NCBI RefSeq assembly: GCF_001487165.1
Contig: NZ_LN913006.1
Span: forward strand, 747,596 to 811,595
Reading direction: 5' to 3'
Source: Blautia massiliensis (ex Durand et al. 2017)
GTDB taxonomy: Bacteria; Bacillota; Clostridia; Lachnospirales; Lachnospiraceae
DNA length: 64,000 bases
The notes under the pieces were generated by a model. That model ran no database searches, was not told where the DNA came from, and saw nothing but the letters and a program-made list of their open reading frames with translations. How positions within the stretch are numbered: position 1 is the stretch's first letter; every line of letters begins with the position of its first letter. Below are positions 24,684 through 34,162 of the stretch, in pieces. The translations under genes and the position numbers were made by a program.

Positions 24684-25869
24684 CTATGTGATTAATATGA
24701 TCAGAGAGACGTACGGAACCTTTGGTTTTTCCGCAATTGAAACTCCCTGTGTAGAACATATTGAGAATCTCTGCAGCAAGCAGGGCGGTGAAAATGAAAA
24801 GCTGATCTTCAAGATTATGAAGAGAGGCGAGAAACTGAAACTGGATACTGCAAAAACAGAGAATGATCTGACAGATTCCGGACTTCGCTATGACCTGACC
24901 GTACCGCTTTCCAGATATTATTCCAATAATGCAAACGAGCTTCCGGCTCCGTTTAAGGCACTTCAGATGGGAAATGTATGGAGAGCTGACCGTCCGCAGA
25001 GAGGTCGTTTCCGTCAGTTTATGCAGTGTGATATCGATATCCTGGGTGAGCCGACCTATCTTGCTGAGATCGAGCTTGTACTTGCAACTACAACACTTCT
25101 TGGAAAACTGGATTTCCATAACTTTACGATCCGTATCAATGACAGAAGGATCCTGAAGGCAATGGCTCAGTACAGCGGATTCCCGGCAGAGAGCTTTGAT
25201 ACTGTCTTTATTATTCTTGACAAGATGGATAAGATCGGCATCGAGGGAGTTGCAGAGGAGCTTGAGAAAGAGGGCTTTGCGAAAGAGAGCATTGACACTT
25301 ATCTTGGACTTTTCCGTGAGATCACCAACGATGTTGAGGGTGTCCGTTATATTAAAGAAAAACTTTCTGATGTTCTGGAAGCAGGTATTGCAGAGGATCT
25401 TGAAACGATCATCAACACTGTAGAATCTGTAAAAACAGCAGACTTCAAAATGTCCTTTGACCCTACACTGGTACGTGGAATGTCCTATTACACAGGTCCG
25501 ATCTTTGAGATTTCCATGGATGAGTTCGGCGGAAGCGTCGGTGGAGGCGGACGTTACGATGAGATGATCGGTAAATTTACAGGAAATAATACCTGTGCTT
25601 GTGGTTTCTCCATTGGATTTGAGAGAATCGTTATGCTGCTTCTTGAGAGAGGCTATGAGATTCCAACCAAGAATGGCAAGAAAGCATATCTGATCGAGAA
25701 GAACATGCCGGCAGACAAGCTTCTGAACATCCTGAAACAGGCAACTGAGGAAAGAAGTGCAGGTACACAGATCAATATCTCTATCATGAAAAAGAACAAA
25801 AAATTCCAGAAAGACCAGCTGGCAGCAGATGGTTATACAGAGTATGTAGAATTTTTCAACAGAGACTGA
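24616..25869 (+). CDS. hisS: Histidyl-tRNA synthetase
   Basis: A class II aminoacyl-tRNA synthetase of 417 residues. Motif 2 (GNVWRADRPQRGRFRQF), the histidine A motif region (GMSYYTGPIFEISM), GGGGRYDEMIG and motif 3 (FSIGFERIVML) are visible; the C-terminal anticodon domain is short but present. AAAGGAGGAAAC precedes the ATG, inside the end of the HD-GYP gene. It is probably co-transcribed with aspS. Confidence 0.96.
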   Translation: MALKKKPVTGMKDILPKEMAIRNYVINMIRETYGTFGFSAIETPCVEHIENLCSKQGGENEKLIFKIMKRGEKLKLDTAKTENDLTDSGLRYDLTVPLSRYYSNNANELPAPFKALQMGNVWRADRPQRGRFRQFMQCDIDILGEPTYLAEIELVLATTTLLGKLDFHNFTIRINDRRILKAMAQYSGFPAESFDTVFIILDKMDKIGIEGVAEELEKEGFAKESIDTYLGLFREITNDVEGVRYIKEKLSDVLEAGIAEDLETIINTVESVKTADFKMSFDPTLVRGMSYYTGPIFEISMDEFGGSVGGGGRYDEMIGKFTGNNTCACGFSIGFERIVMLLLERGYEIPTKNGKKAYLIEKNMPADKLLNILKQATEERSAGTQINISIMKKNKKFQKDQLAADGYTEYVEFFNRD

Positions 25870-25946
25870 AACTGCCCGTCTGAAAACGGAGATAGCAGAG
25901 TAAATTAAAATGACTATGAAAAAAATAGTCAGAGGAGGATAAAGAG

Positions 25947-27746
25947 ATGGCTGAAAGCATGCAGGGACTGCACAGAACTTGCCGATGTGCAGAAGTGACC
26001 ACAGAGATGGTCGGAAAAGAAGTAACATTAATGGGATGGGTGGCAAAAGCCAGAAATAAAGGAGGTCTTGTATTTGTGGATCTTCGTGACCGTTCCGGGA
26101 TCATGCAGCTGATTTTTGAGAATGGCAGCATTGACGAGGAAGGCTTTACAAAAGCAGGTAAACTGCGTAGTGAGTTTGTTATTGCTGTAACCGGTACCGT
26201 AGAGAAACGTGGAGGAGCAGTAAACGAGAATCTTGCAACTGGCGAGATCGAGCTTCGTGTAAAATCCCTCCGTGTTCTTGCTGAGGCAGATGTTCCTCCA
26301 TTCCCGATCGAGGAGAATAGCAAGACAAAAGATGAGATCCGACTTAAATATCGTTATCTTGATTTAAGAAGACCGGATCTTCAGAGAAATATCATGATGA
26401 AGAGCAAGGTTGCCCAGCTTACAAGACAGTTCTTTACAGAAGAGGGATTTCTTGAGATTGAGACACCGATGCTTGGAAAGAGTACTCCTGAGGGAGCCAG
26501 AGACTATCTGGTACCATCACGTGTTCATCCGGGAAGCTTCTATGGCCTTCCACAGTCTCCGCAGCTGTACAAACAGCTTCTGATGTGCTCCGGATTTGAT
26601 CGTTATATCCAGATAGCAAGATGCTTCCGTGATGAAGATCTTCGTGCTGACCGTCAGCCGGAGTTCACACAGATCGATATGGAGCTTTCCTTTGTTGATG
26701 TAGACGATGTTATCGATGTTAACGAGAGATATCTTGCATTCCTGTTCAAAGAAGTTCTGGATATCGATGTAAAACTCCCAATCCAGAGAATTACCTGGCA
26801 GGAAGCTATGGATCGTTTTGGTTCCGACAAGCCGGATATGCGTTTCGGTATGGAACTTCATGATGTCAGTGATATCGTAAAAGACTGCGGATTTGGTGTG
26901 TTCACAGGTGCGCTTGAGAACGGCGGAAGTGTTCGTGGTATCAATGCAGAAGGTCAGGGCGCAATGCCGAGAAAGAAGATCGATAAGCTTGTTGAGTTCG
27001 TAAAAGGTTATGGTGCAAAAGGTCTTGCATACATTGCCATTGCAGAGGACGGAACCAGAAAATCTTCTTTCGCCAAGTTTATGACAGATGAAGAGATGGA
27101 TGCTCTTGTAAAAGCTATGGACGGCAAGCCGGGAGATCTTCTTCTTTTTGCAGCAGATAAGACAAAATTGGTATACGATGTACTGGGAGCACTCCGTCTT
27201 GAGCTTGCAAAACAGATGGATCTTTTAGATAAAAATGAGTATCGTTTCGTATGGGTAACAGAGTTCCCGCTTCTTGAGTGGAGCGAGGAGGAGAACCGTT
27301 TTACAGCAATGCACCATCCGTTCACCATGCTTATGGAGGAGGATCTTCCGCTTCTTGACACAGATCCGGGAAAGGTTCGTGCAAAAGCATACGACATCGT
27401 TCTTAACGGAAATGAGATTGGCGGTGGCAGCGTGCGTATCCATCAGGATGATATTCAGGAAAGAATGTTTGAGGCACTTGGCTTCACAAAAGAAGCTGCA
27501 CATGAGCAGTTCGGATTCCTTCTGGATGCCTTCAAATATGGAGTTCCGCCACACGCAGGACTTGCATATGGCCTTGACAGACTTGTTATGCTTATGGCAA
27601 AGGCAGATACGATCCGTGATGTTATTGCATTCCCGAAGGTTAAGGATGCCTCCTGTCTGATGACTCAGTCTCCTAGCCAGGTAAGTGAGGCACAGCTTCA
27701 TGAGCTGGGACTTGACCTTGAGCCGCAGAAAGAAGAGGAAGAATAA
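25947..27746 (+). CDS. aspS: Aspartyl-tRNA synthetase
   Basis: A class II synthetase of 599 residues of the bacterial type. An N-terminal OB anticodon domain (about 1-110) is followed by motif 1 (LEIETPMLGKSTPEGARDY), motif 2 (ARCFRDEDLRADRQPEFTQ), the GAD insertion (about 290-420) and motif 3 (GLAYGLDRLVML). AGAGGAGG precedes the ATG. The hisS-aspS pair is standard for Firmicutes. Whether it also charges tRNA-Asn cannot be told here. Confidence 0.96.
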   Translation: MAESMQGLHRTCRCAEVTTEMVGKEVTLMGWVAKARNKGGLVFVDLRDRSGIMQLIFENGSIDEEGFTKAGKLRSEFVIAVTGTVEKRGGAVNENLATGEIELRVKSLRVLAEADVPPFPIEENSKTKDEIRLKYRYLDLRRPDLQRNIMMKSKVAQLTRQFFTEEGFLEIETPMLGKSTPEGARDYLVPSRVHPGSFYGLPQSPQLYKQLLMCSGFDRYIQIARCFRDEDLRADRQPEFTQIDMELSFVDVDDVIDVNERYLAFLFKEVLDIDVKLPIQRITWQEAMDRFGSDKPDMRFGMELHDVSDIVKDCGFGVFTGALENGGSVRGINAEGQGAMPRKKIDKLVEFVKGYGAKGLAYIAIAEDGTRKSSFAKFMTDEEMDALVKAMDGKPGDLLLFAADKTKLVYDVLGALRLELAKQMDLLDKNEYRFVWVTEFPLLEWSEEENRFTAMHHPFTMLMEEDLPLLDTDPGKVRAKAYDIVLNGNEIGGGSVRIHQDDIQERMFEALGFTKEAAHEQFGFLLDAFKYGVPPHAGLAYGLDRLVMLMAKADTIRDVIAFPKVKDASCLMTQSPSQVSEAQLHELGLDLEPQKEEEE

Positions 27747-27752
27747 AAAATC

Positions 27753-28508
27753 ATGCAGCCGACAATCTATACATTTCTGATCGTTTGCCCACTTGTATTT
27801 CTTGCCGGATTTGTAGATGCTGTAGCAGGCGGGGGAGGACTGATCTCCCTGCCTGCTTATCTTTTGGCCGGAGTTCCTGTACATAATGCTGTTGCCACCA
27901 ACAAGCTGTCATCAGCAACAGGAACATTGATCTCAACTGTCCGTCTGTGCAAAAATAAATTTGTGGACTGGATCCTGGTGCTTCCATGTATTCCAATGGC
28001 ACTCCTGGGATCTTCCATAGGAGCTCACCTTGCTCTTATAGCCAGTGATAAGCTCCTGCGTTATATGCTGATCCCTGTTCTTCCGGTGGTTGCTTTTTAT
28101 GTGCTGCGCAAGAAAAATATGGATGAGAAGGGTGGCGAGATCGCCAGAAAAAAACAGATCCTGCTCTGTGCCGTATGCTCTCTTGCTGTAGGATGCTACG
28201 ATGGATTTTATGGACCAGGAACAGGAACTTTTCTCCTGCTTTTGTTTACAGGATTGGGAAAAATGAGTGTGGCAAAAGCATCCGGTACCATGAAGGTTAC
28301 CAACCTCTCTTCTAATGTAGCGGCTCTTGTTGTATTTCTGCTCAGCGGAAAGATTGTGATCATGCTTGGAATTGCAGCGTCAGTGTTTTCGATCGCAGGA
28401 CATTATACCGGTGCAGGTATGGTTATGAAAAACGGAAGCCGGATCATACGGCCTATTATTCTTATAGTCCTTGCATTGCTTTTTATAAAGATCATATCCG
28501 GAATATAA
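27753..28508 (+). CDS. TSUP/TauE-SafE family membrane transporter
   Basis: A membrane protein of 251 residues with about eight helices in two related halves (LAGFVDAVAGGGGLISLPAYL and AVGCYDGFYGPGTGTFLLLLF). Members move sulfite, sulfoacetate or other organic anions; the substrate is unknown. It starts six bases after the aspS stop, hence probably the last gene of that transcript. Confidence 0.9.
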   Translation: MQPTIYTFLIVCPLVFLAGFVDAVAGGGGLISLPAYLLAGVPVHNAVATNKLSSATGTLISTVRLCKNKFVDWILVLPCIPMALLGSSIGAHLALIASDKLLRYMLIPVLPVVAFYVLRKKNMDEKGGEIARKKQILLCAVCSLAVGCYDGFYGPGTGTFLLLLFTGLGKMSVAKASGTMKVTNLSSNVAALVVFLLSGKIVIMLGIAASVFSIAGHYTGAGMVMKNGSRIIRPIILIVLALLFIKIISGI

Positions 28509-28523
28509 AAAAGAAGAATATAA

Positions 28524-28578
28524 AAAACCCGTGAAGATCACGCTTTCCTGTCAGAGAAAGCAGATATTCACGGGTTTT
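28524..28578. terminator. Bidirectional terminator
   Basis: AAAACCCGTGAA (28524-28535) and TTCACGGGTTTT (28567-28578) form a 12-bp perfect stem with an inner hairpin GCTTTC/GAAAGC (28542-28547/28556-28561). A and T tracts on both sides allow termination of the TSUP gene (plus) and the lipoprotein gene (minus). Confidence 0.85.
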
Positions 28579-28592
28579 CTAGCTTTTATTCT

Positions 28593-29726
28593 TTATTCGT
28601 TATCTTCGGTAGAATCTTCAGGAACCGGTGAAGCGGTAAGAGTTCCGAAGATGGCATTGCCCAGTTCGGTACCTGCATTCTCAAGCTTCCAGGATGCACC
28701 ATCGTTTGTGAGATGGAAGGTAGCAGTGGCAGTTATGGTTGCCTGATTATTCCTGATACTGTCCAGAAGCAGTTCATGTGATTTGTTGTAACGCTTCTGG
28801 GAACCGTCGATCACTGCATCAGCAGAAGCCAGATAAGTATTCAATTCTTTTTCGTACTGTGTAAGAATGGAATTACTGTCAAATGTGGTAAGCTCTGCGT
28901 CCACTTCAGCAAGATATCCGGAAACAGAGGTGCTTGATATTTTGTAGTTAAAACAGGAGTGAAACTGTTCCATAAGGGCAGAGGCAATGGCGTTTTTTGC
29001 CGAATCTGAAGTGTTCAGAATGGAATCCAGCCCCAAATAATTAGCCATCTGCTTTACATCCATTTCTTGAAGCGTTTTCAGATAGACGGTAAGCGTTTCG
29101 GCAGGCGGCACAAGATCAGGATCGGACAGATAGGTGATAAGGCCACCGACCAGATCATTTTCGAGAGAGGAACTGTGCGTAATCTCCCAGTCAGGTTCTG
29201 AAGAAGATCCAAGATTGTTTAGTTGGATGGAAGTAGTGCGTTCTGCAGAACTGTACGTGTTATTCTTGAGGAGCTTGTACAGGAGCAGATAACGCTGCTC
29301 CAGGGAATTTCCGTTATCATTTTCTTTACCGGAGGCGGTTTCTAGTATTTCTTCCTGAAGGCTTGCAGAAACAAAATCACTGGCAAGAGCCTCAGCATCC
29401 AGAGTAGTAAGCTTAAGCTGCGCAGAAGCATTTTTTTCGTCGCTATCAACGGATATACCCAGGATTTTGTAATCGAAATTCTGAAAGAAGAGAGAAAATA
29501 CTTCTTTTATGTCAGCAGAAAGCTTTGTGCTGTCATCAGAATCCGGAAACAGTTCCTGATAGGATATGTACTGCATGGTTGTTTCAGAGTCCAGATTTTT
29601 AAGAAGATCCAGATCTTTTTTGATCGCCTTCTCCGCATGAGCTTTGGCCGACTGGGAGCAGCTACATAAAAAAACTGAGAGAAGAATGATCATCAAGAAA
29701 GCCAGCAGATGTTTCACTGTCTTCAT
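28593..29726 (-). CDS. Lipoprotein with two repeated domains, function unknown
   Basis: A protein of 377 residues. The lipoprotein signal peptide ends at FLCSC-SQ. Two lobes follow with the same order: a helix pair (AEKAIKKDLDLLKNLDSETTMQYI; AETLTVYLKTLQEMDVKQMANYL), then F-NF/FN-YKI strands (FFQNFDYKILGISV; FHSCFNYKISSTSV) and a strand ending LTTLD/LTTFD. So it is an internal duplication of about 170 residues, resembling the NTF2/DUF5105-like lipoprotein folds. I start at 29726 (AAAGGAAAG upstream) rather than the TTG at 29744. It is divergent from the exporter operon and may share its control region. Confidence 0.75.
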   Translation of the reverse strand: MKTVKHLLAFLMIILLSVFLCSCSQSAKAHAEKAIKKDLDLLKNLDSETTMQYISYQELFPDSDDSTKLSADIKEVFSLFFQNFDYKILGISVDSDEKNASAQLKLTTLDAEALASDFVSASLQEEILETASGKENDNGNSLEQRYLLLYKLLKNNTYSSAERTTSIQLNNLGSSSEPDWEITHSSSLENDLVGGLITYLSDPDLVPPAETLTVYLKTLQEMDVKQMANYLGLDSILNTSDSAKNAIASALMEQFHSCFNYKISSTSVSGYLAEVDAELTTFDSNSILTQYEKELNTYLASADAVIDGSQKRYNKSHELLLDSIRNNQATITATATFHLTNDGASWKLENAGTELGNAIFGTLTASPVPEDSTEDNE

Positions 29727-29944
29727 ATTATTCTTTCCTTTCAAAAAAGTTATATTACAACATTTTAGCAGATAAAGTACCGAAAGTCAAAATATCGCAA
29801 AAATGGAGAAAAAGGAGACTTTTTTATGAAAAATCTGTGAAATCTGCATCGTTTTCTTCAGGGACTTTTCTTTTTAGAGTGAATCTGCTATGATGTTTGA
29901 AGCAACAGATAGTTTCAGTACGATGCTGAGAAAAGGGGACAGAT

Positions 29945-31387
29945 ATGAAAAAACGTATTTTGATCGCACTTGGAGTCCTTGTACTTGCAGCCGGTATCGG
30001 AGCCGGTGGATGGTATTATTATACACATCATGCAGGGTCCGCAGGAGGCAGCGATATTGTATATGTAACAAAGATAAGCAAGCTTTCGGAAATGGATTCC
30101 GGAGTGGAAAACCGATATGCAGGTGTTGTGGAACCGCAGGAAACGGTTCAGGTAAAGATCGAAAGCGGCCGAAAGGTAAAAGAAGTTCAGGTAAAGACCG
30201 GTCAGGAAGTCAAGAAAGGGCAGCTTCTTTTTCAGTATGATCTTGGAAGTATCCAGCAAAGTCTTCAGGAAGCACAGCTGGCCTTGGACCGCCTGAAAAA
30301 CGAACAGTTAAGTATATCTGATCAGATCACTACACTGGAAGCTGAGAAAAAGAAAGCTACAGCAGATAATCAGCTTTCCTATACAATAGAGATCGAAACA
30401 CAGAAAATGAATCTCAAGAAGAATGAATATGATCAGAAAAGCAAACAGGCAGAGATCGATAAGCTTTCCCAGGCAACGCAGAATACCGAGGTGCGCAGTG
30501 AGATTGATGGAGTGATTCAGAAGATCGATACCTCCAAGATGGGCGGTGATGATTCTGAGGGCGTGGAGGATACGCTGACAGAAGGCACGACGGATTCCAC
30601 AGATTCCAGTTCCGGAAACAGCTCCGGCAATGCATTTATCACGATCCTGAGTACAGGTGCTTATCGTGTAAAGGGAACGGTAAATGAAATAAACCGTGAT
30701 TCGATCATAGAGGGAACTCCTGTGATCATTCGTTCCAGGGTGGATTCTTCAAAAACCTGGAAGGGCACCATGGGCTCTGTTGACCTGGATAATTCTACCA
30801 GCAACAGCAGTTCGGATATGGCAATGTTCGGAATGTCCAGTGCCAGTGATGATCAGACATCATCCAGTACCTATCCGTTTTATGTGAATCTGGATTCATC
30901 TGAGGGTCTGATGCTGGGGCAGCATGTGTATATTGAACCGGACGAAGGACAGGATGAGAAAAAGTCCGGTATCTGGCTGAACGATTATTTTATCGTGGAT
31001 GCGGATACAGACAGCCCATATGTCTGGATCGCAAACGGTCAGAACAAGCTGGAGAAGAGAGATGTCATATTAGGACAGTATGATGAAGATCTTGGGGAAT
31101 ATGAGATCGCAGACGGACTTTCTGAAAAAGATAAGATCGCATTTCCGACAGATGAGCTGAAAGAAGGTATGTCTGTCACAGAAGGTACTGCAGATCAGAC
31201 TACAGCGGCGATGTGGGATGATTCCGAGGATGATGAAAGTATTGATGATTCTGCGTACACGGAAAGTGATGGCTCAGAGCCTGAAATGATCGAAGATGGA
31301 GCGATCGACAGTGACATGATGGATGCGACAGACGATATTTCTTCGGGAGATGACCTTGTTCCGATGGAAGGAGCGCCGACAGAATGA
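29945..31387 (+). CDS. Membrane-fusion adaptor 1 (HlyD/MacA-like)
   Basis: A protein of 480 residues. One N-terminal membrane segment (about 4-24) is followed by a lipoyl-like half (VQVKIESGRKVKEVQVKTGQ), a coiled-coil hairpin (about 100-165), the second half (VRSEIDGVIQKID), a beta-barrel interrupted by Ser/Asp-rich loops, and an acidic tail of about 60 residues. It links the ABC exporter to the outside in Gram-positives, where no TolC exists. It is the first gene of a four-gene operon; its stop overlaps the ATPase start (ATGA). A TATGAT box lies at 29889-29894 with a weak -35. Confidence 0.88.
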   Translation: MKKRILIALGVLVLAAGIGAGGWYYYTHHAGSAGGSDIVYVTKISKLSEMDSGVENRYAGVVEPQETVQVKIESGRKVKEVQVKTGQEVKKGQLLFQYDLGSIQQSLQEAQLALDRLKNEQLSISDQITTLEAEKKKATADNQLSYTIEIETQKMNLKKNEYDQKSKQAEIDKLSQATQNTEVRSEIDGVIQKIDTSKMGGDDSEGVEDTLTEGTTDSTDSSSGNSSGNAFITILSTGAYRVKGTVNEINRDSIIEGTPVIIRSRVDSSKTWKGTMGSVDLDNSTSNSSSDMAMFGMSSASDDQTSSSTYPFYVNLDSSEGLMLGQHVYIEPDEGQDEKKSGIWLNDYFIVDADTDSPYVWIANGQNKLEKRDVILGQYDEDLGEYEIADGLSEKDKIAFPTDELKEGMSVTEGTADQTTAAMWDDSEDDESIDDSAYTESDGSEPEMIEDGAIDSDMMDATDDISSGDDLVPMEGAPTE

Positions 31388-32055
31388 TTTTGGATTTAAA
31401 AGGAATATATAAGGATTATCAACAGGGGAAAATGACGGTACCTGTATTGAAAGATGTAGATTTTTCCATGGAGGAGGGAGAATATGTGGCGATCATGGGA
31501 CCTTCCGGTTCCGGAAAGACTACACTGATGAATATTATCGGATGCCTGGACAAACCTACCAAGGGAACTTTTCTTCTGAATGGAGAAGATATTGCCAAAT
31601 GTACAGAGAATGAGATGTCAGATATCCGTCTGAAAACGATCGGATTTGTATTTCAGAGCTTTCATCTCCTTCCAAGGCAGAGTGCGCTGACAAATGTGGA
31701 ACTGCCGCTGAATTATGCAAGGGTTCCCAAAAAGGAGCGCCGGGAACGTGCGCGAAAAGCTCTGGAGCGTGTAGGCCTTGCCGACAGGGTGGATTTTAAG
31801 CCCAACCAGCTTTCCGGAGGACAGATGCAGAGAGTGGCTATTGCAAGAGCGATCGTAAACAATCCCAAGCTTTTGCTGGCAGATGAGCCTACCGGGGCAC
31901 TGGATACGAAATCGGGAGCACAGGTTATGGAACTGTTTCAGAAGCTGAACGATGAGGGAGTTTCTGTGCTGATGATCACACATGACCCGGAGATCGCGGC
32001 ACATGCCAAACGGGTTGTTATGATCCGTGACGGTGAGCTGCAGGAAAAGAGGTGA
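31384..32055 (+). CDS. ABC exporter ATPase, MacB/LolD type
   Basis: An ATPase of 223 residues. Walker [10 protein letters not shown], signature LSGGQMQR, Walker [13 protein letters not shown] and switch His in ITHD are present. It pairs with the FtsX-like permease encoded two genes on. The start overlaps the stop of adaptor 1; the adaptor 2 gene begins five bases after its stop. Confidence 0.95.
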   Translation: MILDLKGIYKDYQQGKMTVPVLKDVDFSMEEGEYVAIMGPSGSGKTTLMNIIGCLDKPTKGTFLLNGEDIAKCTENEMSDIRLKTIGFVFQSFHLLPRQSALTNVELPLNYARVPKKERRERARKALERVGLADRVDFKPNQLSGGQMQRVAIARAIVNNPKLLLADEPTGALDTKSGAQVMELFQKLNDEGVSVLMITHDPEIAAHAKRVVMIRDGELQEKR

Positions 32056-32059
32056 TAGA

Positions 32060-34141
32060 ATGAAAGTGGTGAAGAGAGTGATCGTTGGTGTACTGGTTGC
32101 GGCATTGGCAGCCGGAGGAATCTACACAGGGCTTATGCATGTGAAAGAATCCAAGGTAACAGAGGTGCCGGTAACCAGCGTCAGCAATCTTCAGACGGAC
32201 TGGTATTCGGAGACAACACTGGATGGAACCATCACCACGAATGTTTCTCAGAATGTAAATATGGATAAAGATATGATCATCGAGAAAATATATGTATCCC
32301 AGGGTGATGATGTAAAAAAAGGCGATAATCTGATCTCCTTTGATATGACACTTGTAGAGATGGAACTGAATATTGCAAAGCTGAAACAGCAGAAGCAGGA
32401 GCAGGATCTGACCAAAGCACAGAACCGTCTGACAAGTCTTCAGAATGGAGGTCCCATCGAAGACAGTACAGACAGTACTGATGATACGGACCTGAATCTT
32501 ACAGGTGGTGATACAGGAAATGACGGAGAAATGACAAATACAGATACACCTTCCGGAAGTGACGGAGACGAGGATATGCAGTCAACTACCGGTTCCGCGG
32601 CTACTGCAGATGGCAGCTATCTTGCAGCGGCTTCCTCCAGGCCATTACTTCTCAGTGCCTTTACAGATACAGAAGGAGATCTTGAAGATTCTGCAGAGGA
32701 AGTTACCGAAAAAATGCCGTCCGGAGAAACGACGGACAGTGAAACAGAGCAGATGACCGGAGATGACACAGCGGATATGGAAGAGGATACAACTGCATCC
32801 GATGAGGATCTGATCATGGATCCGACCTACCAGGATCCTACTGCCAATGATATTACAGACGGAGAGACTACGGACTGGGGTTCCGGAGAAGATGACACCC
32901 CAACGGTATCTCCGACACCGACTCCCACACTGGGACCCAATGAGCTTCCTGATCCCAATATAACAGAACCGGAAATTCCGGGGATCACAGATGGTGAACC
33001 GGAATTTTATCAGAAGCTGGATTATACTTCTCAGCCGTTTACAGGAACCGGTACGGAAGAAGATCCCTATGTTTTTCTTGTAAGCAGTGCCAAAGGCAAA
33101 GTTACGGTGATGGGATCTTTCTTTAACAGAATGGCGGGATACAGTGAGGATGGAACCAAAGTGGTCCAGAAAGGCGGCAGCTGGTTCCAGCTGGAGTTTC
33201 ATGAGAATGATACCATTGCTGATTTTCAGGACAGAACACTTTCCTGTACAGGATATTATCTGATCGATGGAAGTCTTCTTGAAAATCCGGTATATATGTA
33301 TGCGGAAACAGAATTTACACTGGACGAGGCTTCCAAATATGACAAAAATGATGATGAGATACCGGATGACAGCGGTGATGGAGATGACGGTACTGATGGC
33401 ACAACCATGTCAAGAGAGGATGCGATCAAGATCCAGAAAAACAAGATCGCAAGTTTGAAACTGGATATTGAGGAAAATAATCTGAAAATCACTAAGTTGG
33501 AGAACAAAATAAAAAACAAGCTGATAACAAGCAAACTGGATGGAACGGTTGCTTACATCGGAGATGAAGTCACAGGTTCTTATAATGGAGATGCTTTTCT
33601 GAAAGTAAAAAGCAAAGATGGTTTTTATGTTACCGGAACGGTCAGCGAACTGATGCTGGATCAAATGAAGGAGGGAACACTTCTTCAGTGTACCAGTTAT
33701 AATTCCGGCAGCTTTGAGGCGAAGGTACTGAATGTATCCGATTACCCGGTGGATTCTTCAAATGCTTATTATGGTGGAGATTCTAATCCCAATGTATCGT
33801 ATTACACCTTTAATGCAGAGATCACAGATCGTTCATTGCAGTTTACCGACCAGGATTATGTGACGGTATCTCTGAAGTCAAATAAACTTGCCGAAGGCAG
33901 TATGGTTGTGATGAAGGCATTTATCCGTACGGAAAATGGAACCAGCTATGTATACAAAGATGTGAAGGGAACACTGAAAAAGCAGCAGATCACAGTGGGA
34001 AGCATTGTGAACAGCGGATATTATGCAGTTGTAACTTCAGGTCTGAAATCCGATGATCTTCTTGCTTTCCCATATGGTGATGCCGTGAAGGAGGGAGCCA
34101 AGACAAAAGAAGTGACTTTGGATGATATGTACAATGAATAA
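32060..34141 (+). CDS. Membrane-fusion adaptor 2 with a large domain inserted in its hairpin
   Basis: A protein of 693 residues. A membrane segment (about 5-25) is followed by a lipoyl half (MIIEKIYVSQGDDVKKGDNL), helix 1 of the coiled coil (about 98-128), an insertion of about 320 residues, helix 2 (about 451-490, IQKNKIASLKLDIEENNLKITKLENKI in two pieces), the second lipoyl half (LDGTVAYIGDEV) and a beta-barrel. The insertion (bases about 32444-33406) holds an acidic Thr/Asp/Ser linker, a TPTPTPT stretch and a compact domain (YTSQPFTGTGTEEDPYVFL to SCTGYYLIDGS). I start at the ATG 32060 with GAGGTGATAG ahead. The insertion sits where MacA contacts TolC in Gram-negatives. Confidence 0.8.
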   Translation: MKVVKRVIVGVLVAALAAGGIYTGLMHVKESKVTEVPVTSVSNLQTDWYSETTLDGTITTNVSQNVNMDKDMIIEKIYVSQGDDVKKGDNLISFDMTLVEMELNIAKLKQQKQEQDLTKAQNRLTSLQNGGPIEDSTDSTDDTDLNLTGGDTGNDGEMTNTDTPSGSDGDEDMQSTTGSAATADGSYLAAASSRPLLLSAFTDTEGDLEDSAEEVTEKMPSGETTDSETEQMTGDDTADMEEDTTASDEDLIMDPTYQDPTANDITDGETTDWGSGEDDTPTVSPTPTPTLGPNELPDPNITEPEIPGITDGEPEFYQKLDYTSQPFTGTGTEEDPYVFLVSSAKGKVTVMGSFFNRMAGYSEDGTKVVQKGGSWFQLEFHENDTIADFQDRTLSCTGYYLIDGSLLENPVYMYAETEFTLDEASKYDKNDDEIPDDSGDGDDGTDGTTMSREDAIKIQKNKIASLKLDIEENNLKITKLENKIKNKLITSKLDGTVAYIGDEVTGSYNGDAFLKVKSKDGFYVTGTVSELMLDQMKEGTLLQCTSYNSGSFEAKVLNVSDYPVDSSNAYYGGDSNPNVSYYTFNAEITDRSLQFTDQDYVTVSLKSNKLAEGSMVVMKAFIRTENGTSYVYKDVKGTLKKQQITVGSIVNSGYYAVVTSGLKSDDLLAFPYGDAVKEGAKTKEVTLDDMYNE

Positions 34142-34162
34142 ATAACAGGAAGGAGAAATTTC

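Noticed and set aside
24658-26046. Open minus-strand frame of 462 codons opposite hisS and aspS
   Set aside because: Antisense to an intact hisS with all class II motifs; the composition (many Cys, Phe, Leu) is typical of a frame shadow.
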